Source: Linanthus parryae
Taxonomy: Eukaryota > Streptophyta > Magnoliopsida > Ericales > Polemoniaceae
Direction of reading: 5' to 3'
NCBI GenBank assembly: GCA_023055425.1
Contig: JALGPY010000015.1
Location: 682,001 to 746,000, forward strand
DNA: 64,000 bases
The position numbers were made by a program, and so were the translations under genes. Positions within the stretch are counted from its first letter, which is position 1; every line of letters starts with the position of its first letter. Shown here in pieces: positions 1-8,966 of this stretch. The notes under the pieces are model-generated. The model saw only the letters and a program-made list of their open reading frames with translations. It did not search any database and was not told the origin of the DNA.

Positions 1-18
1 CGGAATCTCTTGTGCACA
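1..18 (+). repeat. Last bases of the 5' LTR of Tat copy 1
   Basis: These 18 bases equal the end of the 3' LTR at 14401-14418 and end in CA. The rest of the LTR lies outside the window. Confidence 0.85.
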
Positions 19-21
19 TTT

Positions 22-40
22 TGGTGAACCCGACGTGAAC
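22..40 (+). other. Primer binding site of Tat copy 1
   Basis: TGGTGAACCCGACGTGAAC starts four bases after the LTR end, as a minus-strand primer site should, and begins with the TGG that pairs with a tRNA CCA end. It is identical in Tat copy 2. It is not the initiator-Met site (TGGTATCAGAGC) used by the copia elements here; I cannot name the tRNA. Confidence 0.75.
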
Positions 41-58
41 TTACCAACAAAAGCAACC

Positions 59-2671
59 ATGTCTCAGGAGGATGATGTTAGCAACATATCGCCTTCCACC
101 AAAGCTGCCTCAGGAGAGGAGACCCGCCGTACTCCTACGACCCCCGGCGAGGCACCGACACTAGAATCCTTGGAAGCCACCGTCCAAGGTCAGGCGAAAG
201 CTCTCAAAGCTCAGTCTGCGCAGCTAGAACGGATCCTGGCCGTTCTGGGCACTCTTGCACCAAACCCGTCACTAGTCACCGCCGTCTCTCAAGGAGGAGG
301 AGCCCCTACCGCTTCAGGACTGGGAGTGTCGACCACACCTCCCAACCCTAACCTGCAGACTCCACCGGCGACTACGCAGCTGCCTTCAATTCAGGGGTCA
401 ACAGCTCAGATGTTGCCTCTCACTGCTCATACTCCTCAGCCTCCGGCTTTGGATTCTAATCCGGCTTCGCAGTATCCCGTGCCTCTGCCAACGGCGATCT
501 GGGGCAATGCGAACAGCCAATATGTCCCCAATCCTCCGGCGGCATACGTGTCGCCTCCGCCTGCGGCAACCCCTCCTCCTGTTACCGAGGGAAGCATTCC
601 AGAATGTATGACGTCTCTGCAGAAGCGCATGGACACTATTCTGGCTCATCAATCATTCGCGGATACCATCATCCCGAAGCTAGACAACGATCCACCCATC
701 CCGCGGGAGATCTATCTCATGCCTAACCCGGCGGGGTATAAGGCTCCTAAATGGGACAAGTTCGAGGATGTCAATGGGAACGCTCATGAGCATGTCATGC
801 GTTTCATCGATGTCATGGGGCCATACGGAGCCGATTCCAAACTGCTGATGCGAGAGTTCCCAAAATCCTTGGGGAACGTAGCGTACAAGTGGTACCGAAC
901 GTTGGAGGCTGGATCCGTGAAGACCTGGGACGACATGGTCCAGAAGTTCTACACCAAGTTCTTCCAGATGGAAGAAAAGGTGACGATGATCCACCTCTCG
1001 TGGATGTATCAGAAGCGCGAGGAGGATGGGATAACTTTCATCAAGAAATTCAGGGCGAAGTCATTGGAATGCAAAGATCCAATGCTCGAAAGCCGGCTTG
1101 TAGAGATATGCCTGCAGTGCATGCGAGACGAATACAAAGGTATGCTCATCAATCTGCAAACACCTACGTTTTCAAAGCTAACCGAATGCACGAAGAACAT
1201 CGAGCCTATAGTTGAGAGGCAGAAAAAGAAGAACGCTCCAGAGCGATCTTCGAGCGGCACCACCTACAAGATTGGGAGATTCAGTTACAAGAGGGGACGC
1301 GAAGCTGAGGTCAATACAGTTTCACCCCAGAAGCAAGCGAAGGTTGTGAACTTCGACGTACCACCTCTGCCATGTTCGGTGGAGGAGGCAAGCGACCTCT
1401 GCAGGCAGTGGCGCAAGGACGGTGTCCTACCGCCGCTCGAGAAGATACCCTCCAAGGAAATGGTGAGGGACCCGAAGTGGTGCGAGTACCACGGCAAGGT
1501 AATGCACCCCACAGCGGAATGTAAGAAGCTCAGGATTGTATTCAACCAGAAGATGAAGAACGGCGAGCTGATCGTCAGCGATCACAGGAAGGATGTGCGC
1601 AACAATCCACTTCCTGCCCATGCGGAGCAAGACTCAAAAGGCAAAGAGGTCGCCATGATCTCGATTGTAGACTTGGAAGAAGTCGCAGAGGATGGTCTAC
1701 CCATCATTGACGAAGTCCATGATGACGAGGACTACAGTGTAGACACAGAGGATGAACGTGCCGATCGGATGAAGGGGTCGCACGACTTTAGCAGATTCTT
1801 CGACGAGATGAACTTCTCCGAGAAGTGCCGGACAGAAATGACGAAAGCAATCTTGAGGATAGCAGAGGACTACGAGGAGGATCTTGTAGTCTCCAACGGG
1901 AAAGTCATCAGGGCGTCTCGCTCTACAGAAAAGATTATGACCTTTTCTGCCAGCGACAAAAAGACAGATGCGAGCCACCAGAGGCCTCTGTACGTGACGG
2001 CCATCATCAATGGCGTCGAATTCAAACGAGCATTCGTCGGTGGAGGAGCAGCGGTCAACGTCGTTTCACTCCACACACTGAAGCTAGCAGGGATCCCCGA
2101 GCATAAGATTGTCAGGCGTCCATCTCCGCTGATGGGATTTGGAAGCGACTCTAGAATGACGATCGGATGGATCCGCCTGGGCGTGCAGATCGGCAAAATC
2201 AAGTGTTCAGCGAAGTTCTATGTCATAGATGCGAACACTACGTATCACATGATCATAGGTCGAGCCTGGATTCATCGCTTTGACGCGGTCCCTTCAACAG
2301 CTCACCAAGTCATGAAAGCCATTTGGAACGACAGAATAGTCGAGATACCGGCTTCAATGAATCCGTTCAACATGGATGAAGCACATCTCAGCGAAGCGGT
2401 GTGGTTCACCGAGATGGCGGACGAGCAAACACCGGGGCCGTTCAACCCTACTCCTTTACCTCTTTGGGAAGATATCAAGGATCAGTCACCTGCGGGAGTG
2501 ATGGTGACAAGGGAGGATGCCAAGGAAAAGCCGCCCACACGCGAAGAGGCGCCGCGAATCGCTTACCAGCGAAAGAACGTGTACACTTTGAAGAGAATAG
2601 CAAAGCATGACCCTGAGGGCAAGGAGATAGAGTGCTTCTACGCCAATGGGAAGAAGTGCTATCGCATATGA
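59..2671 (+). CDS. gag-pro: Gag-protease polyprotein of Tat copy 1, protease catalytic Asp lost
   Basis: The start is the first ATG after the primer site; the frame is open further upstream but only from a GTG. It gives 870 residues, the same as copy 2. Order: Pro/Thr/Gln-rich N-terminus (about 1-190), retrotransposon Gag domain (about 215-380, with the YKWYRTL and FYTKFFQ region), a CX2HX4HX4C zinc-knuckle variant (CEYHGK...HPTAEC), then a retropepsin-like protease near 630-740. The protease motif reads FVGGGAAVNVV where copy 2 has FVDGGAAVNVV, so the Asp at residue 661 (codon 2039-2041, GGT for GAT) is lost. The protein should package RNA, but its protease should be inactive. The frame ends at a TGA and pol continues in the same frame. 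Confidence 0.93.
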   Translation: MSQEDDVSNISPSTKAASGEETRRTPTTPGEAPTLESLEATVQGQAKALKAQSAQLERILAVLGTLAPNPSLVTAVSQGGGAPTASGLGVSTTPPNPNLQTPPATTQLPSIQGSTAQMLPLTAHTPQPPALDSNPASQYPVPLPTAIWGNANSQYVPNPPAAYVSPPPAATPPPVTEGSIPECMTSLQKRMDTILAHQSFADTIIPKLDNDPPIPREIYLMPNPAGYKAPKWDKFEDVNGNAHEHVMRFIDVMGPYGADSKLLMREFPKSLGNVAYKWYRTLEAGSVKTWDDMVQKFYTKFFQMEEKVTMIHLSWMYQKREEDGITFIKKFRAKSLECKDPMLESRLVEICLQCMRDEYKGMLINLQTPTFSKLTECTKNIEPIVERQKKKNAPERSSSGTTYKIGRFSYKRGREAEVNTVSPQKQAKVVNFDVPPLPCSVEEASDLCRQWRKDGVLPPLEKIPSKEMVRDPKWCEYHGKVMHPTAECKKLRIVFNQKMKNGELIVSDHRKDVRNNPLPAHAEQDSKGKEVAMISIVDLEEVAEDGLPIIDEVHDDEDYSVDTEDERADRMKGSHDFSRFFDEMNFSEKCRTEMTKAILRIAEDYEEDLVVSNGKVIRASRSTEKIMTFSASDKKTDASHQRPLYVTAIINGVEFKRAFVGGGAAVNVVSLHTLKLAGIPEHKIVRRPSPLMGFGSDSRMTIGWIRLGVQIGKIKCSAKFYVIDANTTYHMIIGRAWIHRFDAVPSTAHQVMKAIWNDRIVEIPASMNPFNMDEAHLSEAVWFTEMADEQTPGPFNPTPLPLWEDIKDQSPAGVMVTREDAKEKPPTREEAPRIAYQRKNVYTLKRIAKHDPEGKEIECFYANGKKCYRI

Positions 2672-2712
2672 AGGTGCGCGGGGATGTCCTCACACGGGCA
2701 TGGGGATATCCC
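2669..2712 (+). promoter_or_regulatory. Stop codon plus stem-loop, candidate readthrough signal
   Basis: The TGA (2669-2671) closes gag-pro. After 9 bases, 2681-2692 (GGGATGTCCTCA) pairs over 12 bp, two of them G-U, with 2701-2712 (TGGGGATATCCC), around the loop CACGGGCA. Pol is open in the same frame from 2672. Copy 2 keeps stop, spacing, stem and loop with a compensatory change. Stop plus a 3' structure at 8-9 bases resembles known retroviral readthrough signals; function here is inferred. Confidence 0.7.
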
Positions 2713-5700
2713 TGGGCAAAGCAACCAAATCGAGCAGATTGCGGTCACAGAAAGGCCAATGCAGAGCACTCCAGATGAGAAGCTCAAAGAAGCACCCGAA
2801 TGCATGGAAGACAGACCCAGACCACAGAAGCAAGAGCTAAAGGAAGTGTTCCTCAGCCCGAACGAGGAAAAGAGGAGGCCAGTCTTTCTAAGTGCGGACC
2901 TCACAAGCGAGGAGGAGAAAGGACTGCTACAGCTCCTGACTGAGTACAAAGACGTGTTCGCATGGGAGTATGATGAGATGCCCGGACTGGACACAAGCAT
3001 CACTATGCATTGTTTAGACATCATCCCGGGTTCTAAACCGATAAAGCAGAGCACAAGAAGCTTCAGGCCGGAGCTTAATGTGAAGATCAAACAGGAGATC
3101 ATCAAACTCCTGGATGCCAAGTTCATTGAGCCGAATCATCATCCAACATGGCTGGACAACATTGTGCCAGTGGTAAAGAAGAACGGACAGCTTCGCATCT
3201 GCGTGGACTTCCGAGATCTCAATCGTTTCTGCCCCAAGGACGATTTTCCGCTCCCAAACATCGATTTACTAATCGATTCGACAACGGGTCATCGCATGTT
3301 CAGTTTCATGGACAGCTTCAGCGGGTACAACCAAGTCAAGATGGACCCCGAAGATGCACGAAAGACTGCCTTTATCACCCCAGTGGGAGTGTTCAACTAC
3401 ACGGTGATGCCCTTTGGTCTCAAAAACGCAGGTGCAACCTACCAGCGGGCCATGATGGCCCTATTCCACGACATGATGCACAAGGAAGTGGAGTTTTACG
3501 TGGATGACCTCGTGGTTAAATCCAAGCAAGAGGCAGACCACCTGGCAGATTTGCGGAAGGTGTTCAACAGATGCAGACGCTTTCAGCTGAAGATGAACCC
3601 TATGAAATGCGCATTCGGGGTAACATCGGGAAAATTCTTGGGATGTGTGGTACATCGCCAAGGAATAGAGCCTGACCCTGCGAAGGTTTCAGCCATCGTC
3701 AGCATGACCCCGCCGCACGACCAGAGTGCCTTGAAAACATTCTTGGGGAAACTATCATATCTGCGAAGATTCATCCCTGCAATTGCCGAGATTACTTTCT
3801 GCTTCAGTAATCTTCTCAAAAAAGACGCTGCATACAACTGGACCCCGGAGCACGAAGTTGCATTCGGGAAGCTGAAAGAACTGCTGACGTCTTCAAAAAT
3901 AATGATCGCACCTCAGTTGGGGTCACCGCTTTTACTGTATCTGACGTCAACCAGGAAATCCATAGGATCACTTTTGGCTCAGGAGTACGAAGGTCAGGAA
4001 AGGCCAATCTACTACATCTCTTGCATTGTGCAGCCCGCAGAATCAAGGTACACGGACATTGAGCGTCATTGCCTTGCCTTATTCTTCATAATAGAGAAGT
4101 TGAGACATTACTTTGCGTCGCACAAAGTGGTGGTGGTTACGAAAAGTGATCCCATACGATATCTGTTAACTCACACTACTCCTGGAGGAAGATTGGCGAA
4201 ATGGTACATGACCATCTCTCAATACGATATCACATGCGTGCGACCGCGAGCGATCAAGTCGCAGGCGGTAGAGGATTTGTTGGCACAATTCCCCGACAAC
4301 AGTCATGAGCCCGTGATCGAAGAAGAACTCGAGGGACCTGAGATCTATGCGATCGATGTACCCTATTGGACGCTCCATTTCGACGGGTCGTCAACAAGAA
4401 AATGCGGAGGCATTGGGATAGTCTTGACCAAACCAGATGGGGAGGTCATACAGATGTCCGCAAAGCTCGACTTCGCAGTCACCAACAACGAGGCAGAATA
4501 TGAAGCCCTCATAGCGGGGCTGCGTGCAGCGAAAGCTTTGGAAGTAAGCAACCTGACGGTCATGGGAGACTCCAAGTTGATCGTCAAGCAAGCCTCGGGC
4601 GAGTACGGTTTGAAGGATATTAACCTTCTGTCCTACCGCACTCTGGCACAAAAGCTAGTGCAGCAATTCTGCGATGTGAGGTACGAGCACAAGCCCCGAG
4701 CAGACAACAGACATGCAGATGCTTTGGCCACCTTGGGATCCAAGGTTAGTACAGACAAATGTCCCGCAAGGATCTCCATTGAGGTACGAACATCGTCGGC
4801 GTTGACAGAAGACGCGTGCGACGATGAACACATGGATGATACAGACTGGAGAAAAACAATTTTGCGAGCTATTGCAGAAGGCACAAGCAGCGAAAGCTGG
4901 GCACTCACAAGGGGGTATTGCATACATGACAACACCCTTTACTACAAGGGCCCTGGCGGAATACTCATGCGATGTGTTTCCGAGCAAGAGGGACAATTGC
5001 TGCTGGAGAAGATTCACCAACATGCTTGCGGAGAAAGCGAGGTGTCAATCTACCGGAAGGCTCAGAGATATGGCATTCATTGGCCGGATATGTCAACAGC
5101 CGCCGCCATGATACAAGGAAAGTGCGAGAGTTGCGCACTGATCAAGGATTCCTTACTCATCGCTCTAACCGACGATGATGCGGATTGGAGGAAACCATTC
5201 TTTGATTTTCTCACCCAGGGCACCGTACCCGAATCGAGAAAAGAAGCGGAGAAGTTGAAAAGGAAAGCATCCCGGTATGTGGTGCAAGAGAACTTACTTT
5301 GGCGAAGAGGTCATGAAGGCAACTTGCTGCGATGTCTAGACGACAGGGAAGCACAAGAAGTCATGGACCTTTCCCATCAGGTAGAACACCAAGGAGGTGC
5401 GAAAATATGCAGGCAGCTCCTCTCAATCGGATATTTCTGGCCTACGATGGAGGCCGATTGCCGCACCAAAGTAAGACGTTGCCAGGAGTGTCAATTCAAA
5501 GGAAACCTAGTGCATGCTCCTGCTGTGGACCTACATGCATTGGGAACGCCATGGCCATTTCACACATGGGCGTTGGATTTCATTGGCCCCATCCGACCAA
5601 CTTTGCACGGGAATCATTTCATTCTCACCGCAACTGAGCTGTTCACTAAATGGGTGGAGGCAATACCATTAAAGACGGCAAATGCGCTAGCTGTGGTCAA

Positions 5701-6409
5701 TTTCATCCAAGAAAATATTATATGCAGGTTCGGAATTCCCAACACCATTCTTTCGGATAATGGTACTCCTTTTGTTAATCGCCAGGTGGCTGCAAATCTA
5801 GCAGAGTACAATATCAGGCAAATATGTTCCACACCCTACTACCCGAAGGGGAACGGGCAAGCCGAAGCGACCAATAAAACGCTGTTGAGGATTTTGAGCA
5901 AGATGGTCGCAGATGACCACAAAAAGTGGGCTGAATCTCTAAACATAGCCCTGTGGGCTTACCGGACTTCTCCAAGGACACCCACGGGGGTCTCACCATT
6001 CCTCCTATGCTATGGAGCTGAGGCCGTGGTACCTGCGGAGGTGAGAGTCAATTCGGCGAGATTGGCCTTCCATGCATTGTACGACAATCAACGCGATCAT
6101 GACTTAGTCTTGCTGGAGGAAAAGCGAAAGCAAGCCAAAAGGACCAACAAGCGGTATCAAGAAAGGATCGCTCGTGCTTACAATAAGACGGTCCAGCGAA
6201 GAGATTTCGCAGTTGGAGATTTGGTCCTGCGCGCATCTGACCATTGCATGCGAGAAGCGGCTCACCCAAAGTTCGCAGCTAATTGGGAAGGACCCTTCGA
6301 AGTCACAGAAGTCTTCGATAGTGGTTACTGCAGCATACGGAGGTTGCACGGAACGACCTCAACCCCAAGCTCAGTCAACATGCGCTGGATTAAGAAGTAC
6401 TATCCTTGA
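2672..6409 (+). CDS. pol: Pol polyprotein of Tat copy 1: RT, RNase H, second RNase H, integrase
   Basis: It is in frame with gag-pro and probably made by readthrough of the TGA at 2669; the first ATG (2684) is absent as an ATG in copy 2. Reverse transcriptase carries VDFRDLNRFCPKDDFPLPNID and the FYVDD active site (codons from 3494). An RNase H/connection region follows. Then comes an archaeal-type RNase H with HFDGSST, NNEAEYEAL, VMGDSKL and ADNRHADAL, diagnostic of the Tat lineage. Integrase has an HHCC zinc finger (HQVEHQGG...CQECQ) and the D, D, E residues in WALDFIGP, ILSDNGTPF and NGQAEATNK. The frame is 1245 codons before the stop, the same as copy 2. I see no inactivating change in this part. 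Confidence 0.95.
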   Translation, partial: RCAGMSSHGHGDIPGQSNQIEQIAVTERPMQSTPDEKLKEAPECMEDRPRPQKQELKEVFLSPNEEKRRPVFLSADLTSEEEKGLLQLLTEYKDVFAWEYDEMPGLDTSITMHCLDIIPGSKPIKQSTRSFRPELNVKIKQEIIKLLDAKFIEPNHHPTWLDNIVPVVKKNGQLRICVDFRDLNRFCPKDDFPLPNIDLLIDSTTGHRMFSFMDSFSGYNQVKMDPEDARKTAFITPVGVFNYTVMPFGLKNAGATYQRAMMALFHDMMHKEVEFYVDDLVVKSKQEADHLADLRKVFNRCRRFQLKMNPMKCAFGVTSGKFLGCVVHRQGIEPDPAKVSAIVSMTPPHDQSALKTFLGKLSYLRRFIPAIAEITFCFSNLLKKDAAYNWTPEHEVAFGKLKELLTSSKIMIAPQLGSPLLLYLTSTRKSIGSLLAQEYEGQERPIYYISCIVQPAESRYTDIERHCLALFFIIEKLRHYFASHKVVVVTKSDPIRYLLTHTTPGGRLAKWYMTISQYDITCVRPRAIKSQAVEDLLAQFPDNSHEPVIEEELEGPEIYAIDVPYWTLHFDGSSTRKCGGIGIVLTKPDGEVIQMSAKLDFAVTNNEAEYEALIAGLRAAKALEVSNLTVMGDSKLIVKQASGEYGLKDINLLSYRTLAQKLVQQFCDVRYEHKPRADNRHADALATLGSKVSTDKCPARISIEVRTSSALTEDACDDEHMDDTDWRKTILRAIAEGTSSESWALTRGYCIHDNTLYYKGPGGILMRCVSEQEGQLLLEKIHQHACGESEVSIYRKAQRYGIHWPDMSTAAAMIQGKCESCALIKDSLLIALTDDDADWRKPFFDFLTQGTVPESRKEAEKLKRKASRYVVQENLLWRRGHEGNLLRCLDDREAQEVMDLSHQVEHQGGAKICRQLLSIGYFWPTMEADCRTKVRRCQECQFKGNLVHAPAVDLHALGTPWPFHTWALDFIGPIRPTLHGNHFILTATELFTKWVEAIPLKTANALAVVNFIQENIICRFGIPNTILSDNGTPFVNRQVAANLAEYNIRQICSTPYYPKGNGQAEATNKTLLRILSKMVADDHKKWAESLNIALWAYRTSPRTPTGVSPFLLCYGAEAVVPAEVRVNSARLAFHALYDNQRDHDLVLLEEKRKQAKRTNKRYQERIARAYNKTVQRRDFAVGDLVLRASDHCMREAAHPKFAANWEGPFEVTEVFDSGYCSIRRLHGTTSTPSSVNMRWIKKYYP

Positions 6410-6600
6410 CTTCTCTCATTTTATGCGTTCTATTATAACGTTGCTTCATGTATTGTATGGCTATGATTCGCACAATTTTCTCTCCCATATGAGAGAATTG
6501 TAAGCTCATCTCTCCCATGTGAGAGCACTATAATAAAAGGATTCTCCCAAATGAGAATTTCATATTTCTAGCTGTTAATGTTGCTTTATTTAGTTTGTTA
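6410..6600 (+). promoter_or_regulatory. Sense 3' UTR with three hairpins and a poly(A) signal
   Basis: Three short hairpins share a CCA(T/A)(A/G)T loop: 6478-6497 (TTCTCTC/GAGAGAA), 6510-6525 (CTCTC/GAGAG) and 6541-6558 (ATTCTC/GAGAAT). AATAAA lies at 6532-6537, between the second and third. The arrangement recurs in Tat copy 2, suggesting that the sense mRNA can end here, far upstream of the 3' LTR. Confidence 0.55.
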
Positions 6601-6609
6601 TTACTGTTA

Positions 6610-7415
6610 ACAATGGGCTATCCGCCACAATAGCAATCTGTGCAACTGCGATCTTAACTGATCTTCCAAGCCTATCTGTCACGATAGCAGCTCATGCAAA
6701 TGCGATCTTAACTGATCTTCTAAGCCTATCTGTTACGATAGCAACCTATGCAACTGCGATCTTAACTGATCTTCTAAGCCTATCTGTCACGATAGCAGCT
6801 CATGCAAATGCGATCTTAACTGATCTTCTAAGCCTATCTGTTACGATAGCAACCTATGCAACTGCGATCTTAACTGATCTTCTAAGCCTATCTGTCACGA
6901 TAGCAGCTCATGCAAACGCGATCTTAACTGATCTTCTAAGCCTATCTGTTACGATAGCAACCTATGCAAATGCGATCTTAACTGATCTTCTAAGCCTATC
7001 TGTTACGATAGCAACCTATGCAAATGCGATCTCAACCGATCTTCTAAGCCTATCTGTCACGATAGCAGCCTATGCAAACGCGATCTTAATCGATCTTCTA
7101 AGCCTATCTGTCACGATAGCAACCTATGCAAATGCGATCCTAATCGATCTTTTAAGCCTATCTGTCACGATAGCAGCCTATGCAAATGCGATCTTAATTG
7201 ATCATCTAAGCCTATCTGCCACGATAGCAGCTCATGCGAAAAATGATCTTAATTGATCTTCTAAACCCATCTGCCACGATAGCAGTCCATGTGAAAACAG
7301 TATTAAGTGATCTTTCAAGCCTATCTATTGTGATAGCAACATATGCGAACGTGATCTTAAATGATTCTTCAAGCCTATCTAATGTGATAGCGGCGTTATA
7401 CGAATGCGATTTAAA
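6610..7415 (+). repeat. 54-bp tandem repeat array of Tat copy 1
   Basis: About 15 head-to-tail units of 54 bp, best kept between 6668 and 7200. A typical unit starts AAGCCTATCTGTTACGATAG and contains GCGATCTTAACTGATC. Each unit carries the small hairpin CTATC-N6-GATAG. Units decay toward the right end. An amplified tandem repeat downstream of pol is known from the related Retand elements of Silene. No reading frame is maintained. Confidence 0.9.
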
Positions 7416-8966
7416 AATTCGTACTTAAATCTGTCATAATCTTAAGTGATCTCCAAAAGGCCTATCTGATGAGATGGCACCTGCACTTCAATCCGAAAAT
7501 GAATCATAAGCCCATCTGCAAAGATGGCACAGCTACGCAAATACGATCTCGAACGATCCAATAATACATCTGCGAATCTATGCAACGGATAGCAGATACG
7601 AAGTGTGCATTTGGCACTACAAAAGGCGAGATATGCCGATACGCATGCGAAATTGTATTTTGTTGTAACAAGACAGCAGATAATACAAAAGCCATTTATC
7701 ATTATGAGTCAAAAGGACTTACAATTTATCTGTCTAGATAGCAGCTTACAAGCAAAAAAGCTCAAATCTAACTACGCAGCCAACATGGCTTACAATGCAT
7801 TTGAAAAGTAACTTACAAGCTCGAAGTAACACATCGAGGGAATCCTAGCTGAAAAAGGATGAACCTAACGGTCCTAACACCGGCTATGCGATGCACAGAT
7901 CTGCGGCCAAAGAGCTGTAGCAAGTAGGATGCTTCTGCGAAGAGATCAACTCGCCATTCGCTACATCCCTAGCAGCAAAGATCTGGGTGGTTCTACGTCC
8001 AGGATCTCAGGATCTGACAAGACCCCTGTCTGATCAAGATATGTACCAGAGGAACTACCTGTTCCGACGTATGCAGTCGTGCAAAACAGGGGAAGCAGTC
8101 ATTCCTCTGGTACTGGGTTCCTTGTCCTGATAGATAAGGGCATTGGCGAGCCTCCTGAGTTCAAAAACGAAGAGGCAAGAAATCCTCCTCCAGGGATGCT
8201 GGAGGAGAATTCCGCCGTTCATTACGAGTCGGTAGCAAGGTCACTACGGCGCTGCACCTCACTGGGAGGCGGCCGGAAACATGACCTGCAAACATAATAG
8301 ACGAAGAAAACTCTTCGAATACACATGAGATATCATCTCCATTTTCTTATGAAGGTTACAAAGATTAGTAAGCCTCATAAAGCGGATTTTGGAAACTATT
8401 TCTATGGCACAAAGCGCAAACTCAGGTCTCATGACTTGGAATTGCCATGAATCAACGAAAAAAAAGCGTTGAAGCCAGCAGTCGTAAGGACTCACGGCAA
8501 AGCACATTTTTGGGATGGAGAACCCAAATGGCAAAGACAGGGTTTATATAGACCTTGTAGAGACTCTTCAGTTGCCAAGATGAGTCAGCAGAATTCGAAA
8601 AGAGGGTAAGGTCAATCACTTACGCCTTGAAAAGCGGTAACGATCAATTACCCTACTAAAGGCTACGACGATTCAGTTGCGTATCCTAATAAATGACGGA
8701 TGGTCATGATTCGGATGGACTTCCCAAGGAAAGCGTGCTTATTTTATGAGAAATTAGCGCGAAAATCAAGCAGAATATCAATTGCTGATGTCATAATTAG
8801 ATATGCACAGAGATATTCCATCAAATCCCGGAAAGGGCAAAACGGGCATGTCAATTCTTTTGTTAAAAAAAAGGGGGGAGAAACCCTAGCAACATTACAT
8901 TAATGTTTTTTAGTAACATTACATTAATGTTTCTGCTATTTGTTTGCTACTTTTCAAATTCAAAAG
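7416..8966. other. Non-coding middle region of Tat copy 1
   Basis: It lies between the tandem array and the 3' end of the antisense gene and aligns along its length with 32700-34281 of copy 2. No frame is shared by the two copies. It holds degenerate repeat units (to about 7600), the long nested hairpin at 8043-8113, and two ACATTAATGT palindromes near 8894-8930, also doubled in copy 2. It must serve as 3' sequence for the antisense transcript. Confidence 0.6.
8043..8113. other. Conserved nested hairpin, Tat copy 1
   Basis: GTACCAGAGGAA (8043-8054) pairs perfectly with TTCCTCTGGTAC (8102-8113). Inside, CCTGTT (8058-8063) pairs with AACAGG (8085-8090), and CGAC (8065-8068) with GTCG (8076-8079). 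The outer two stems are unchanged in copy 2 (33356-33426), where the innermost stem is built from different bases. Role unknown. Confidence 0.7.
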
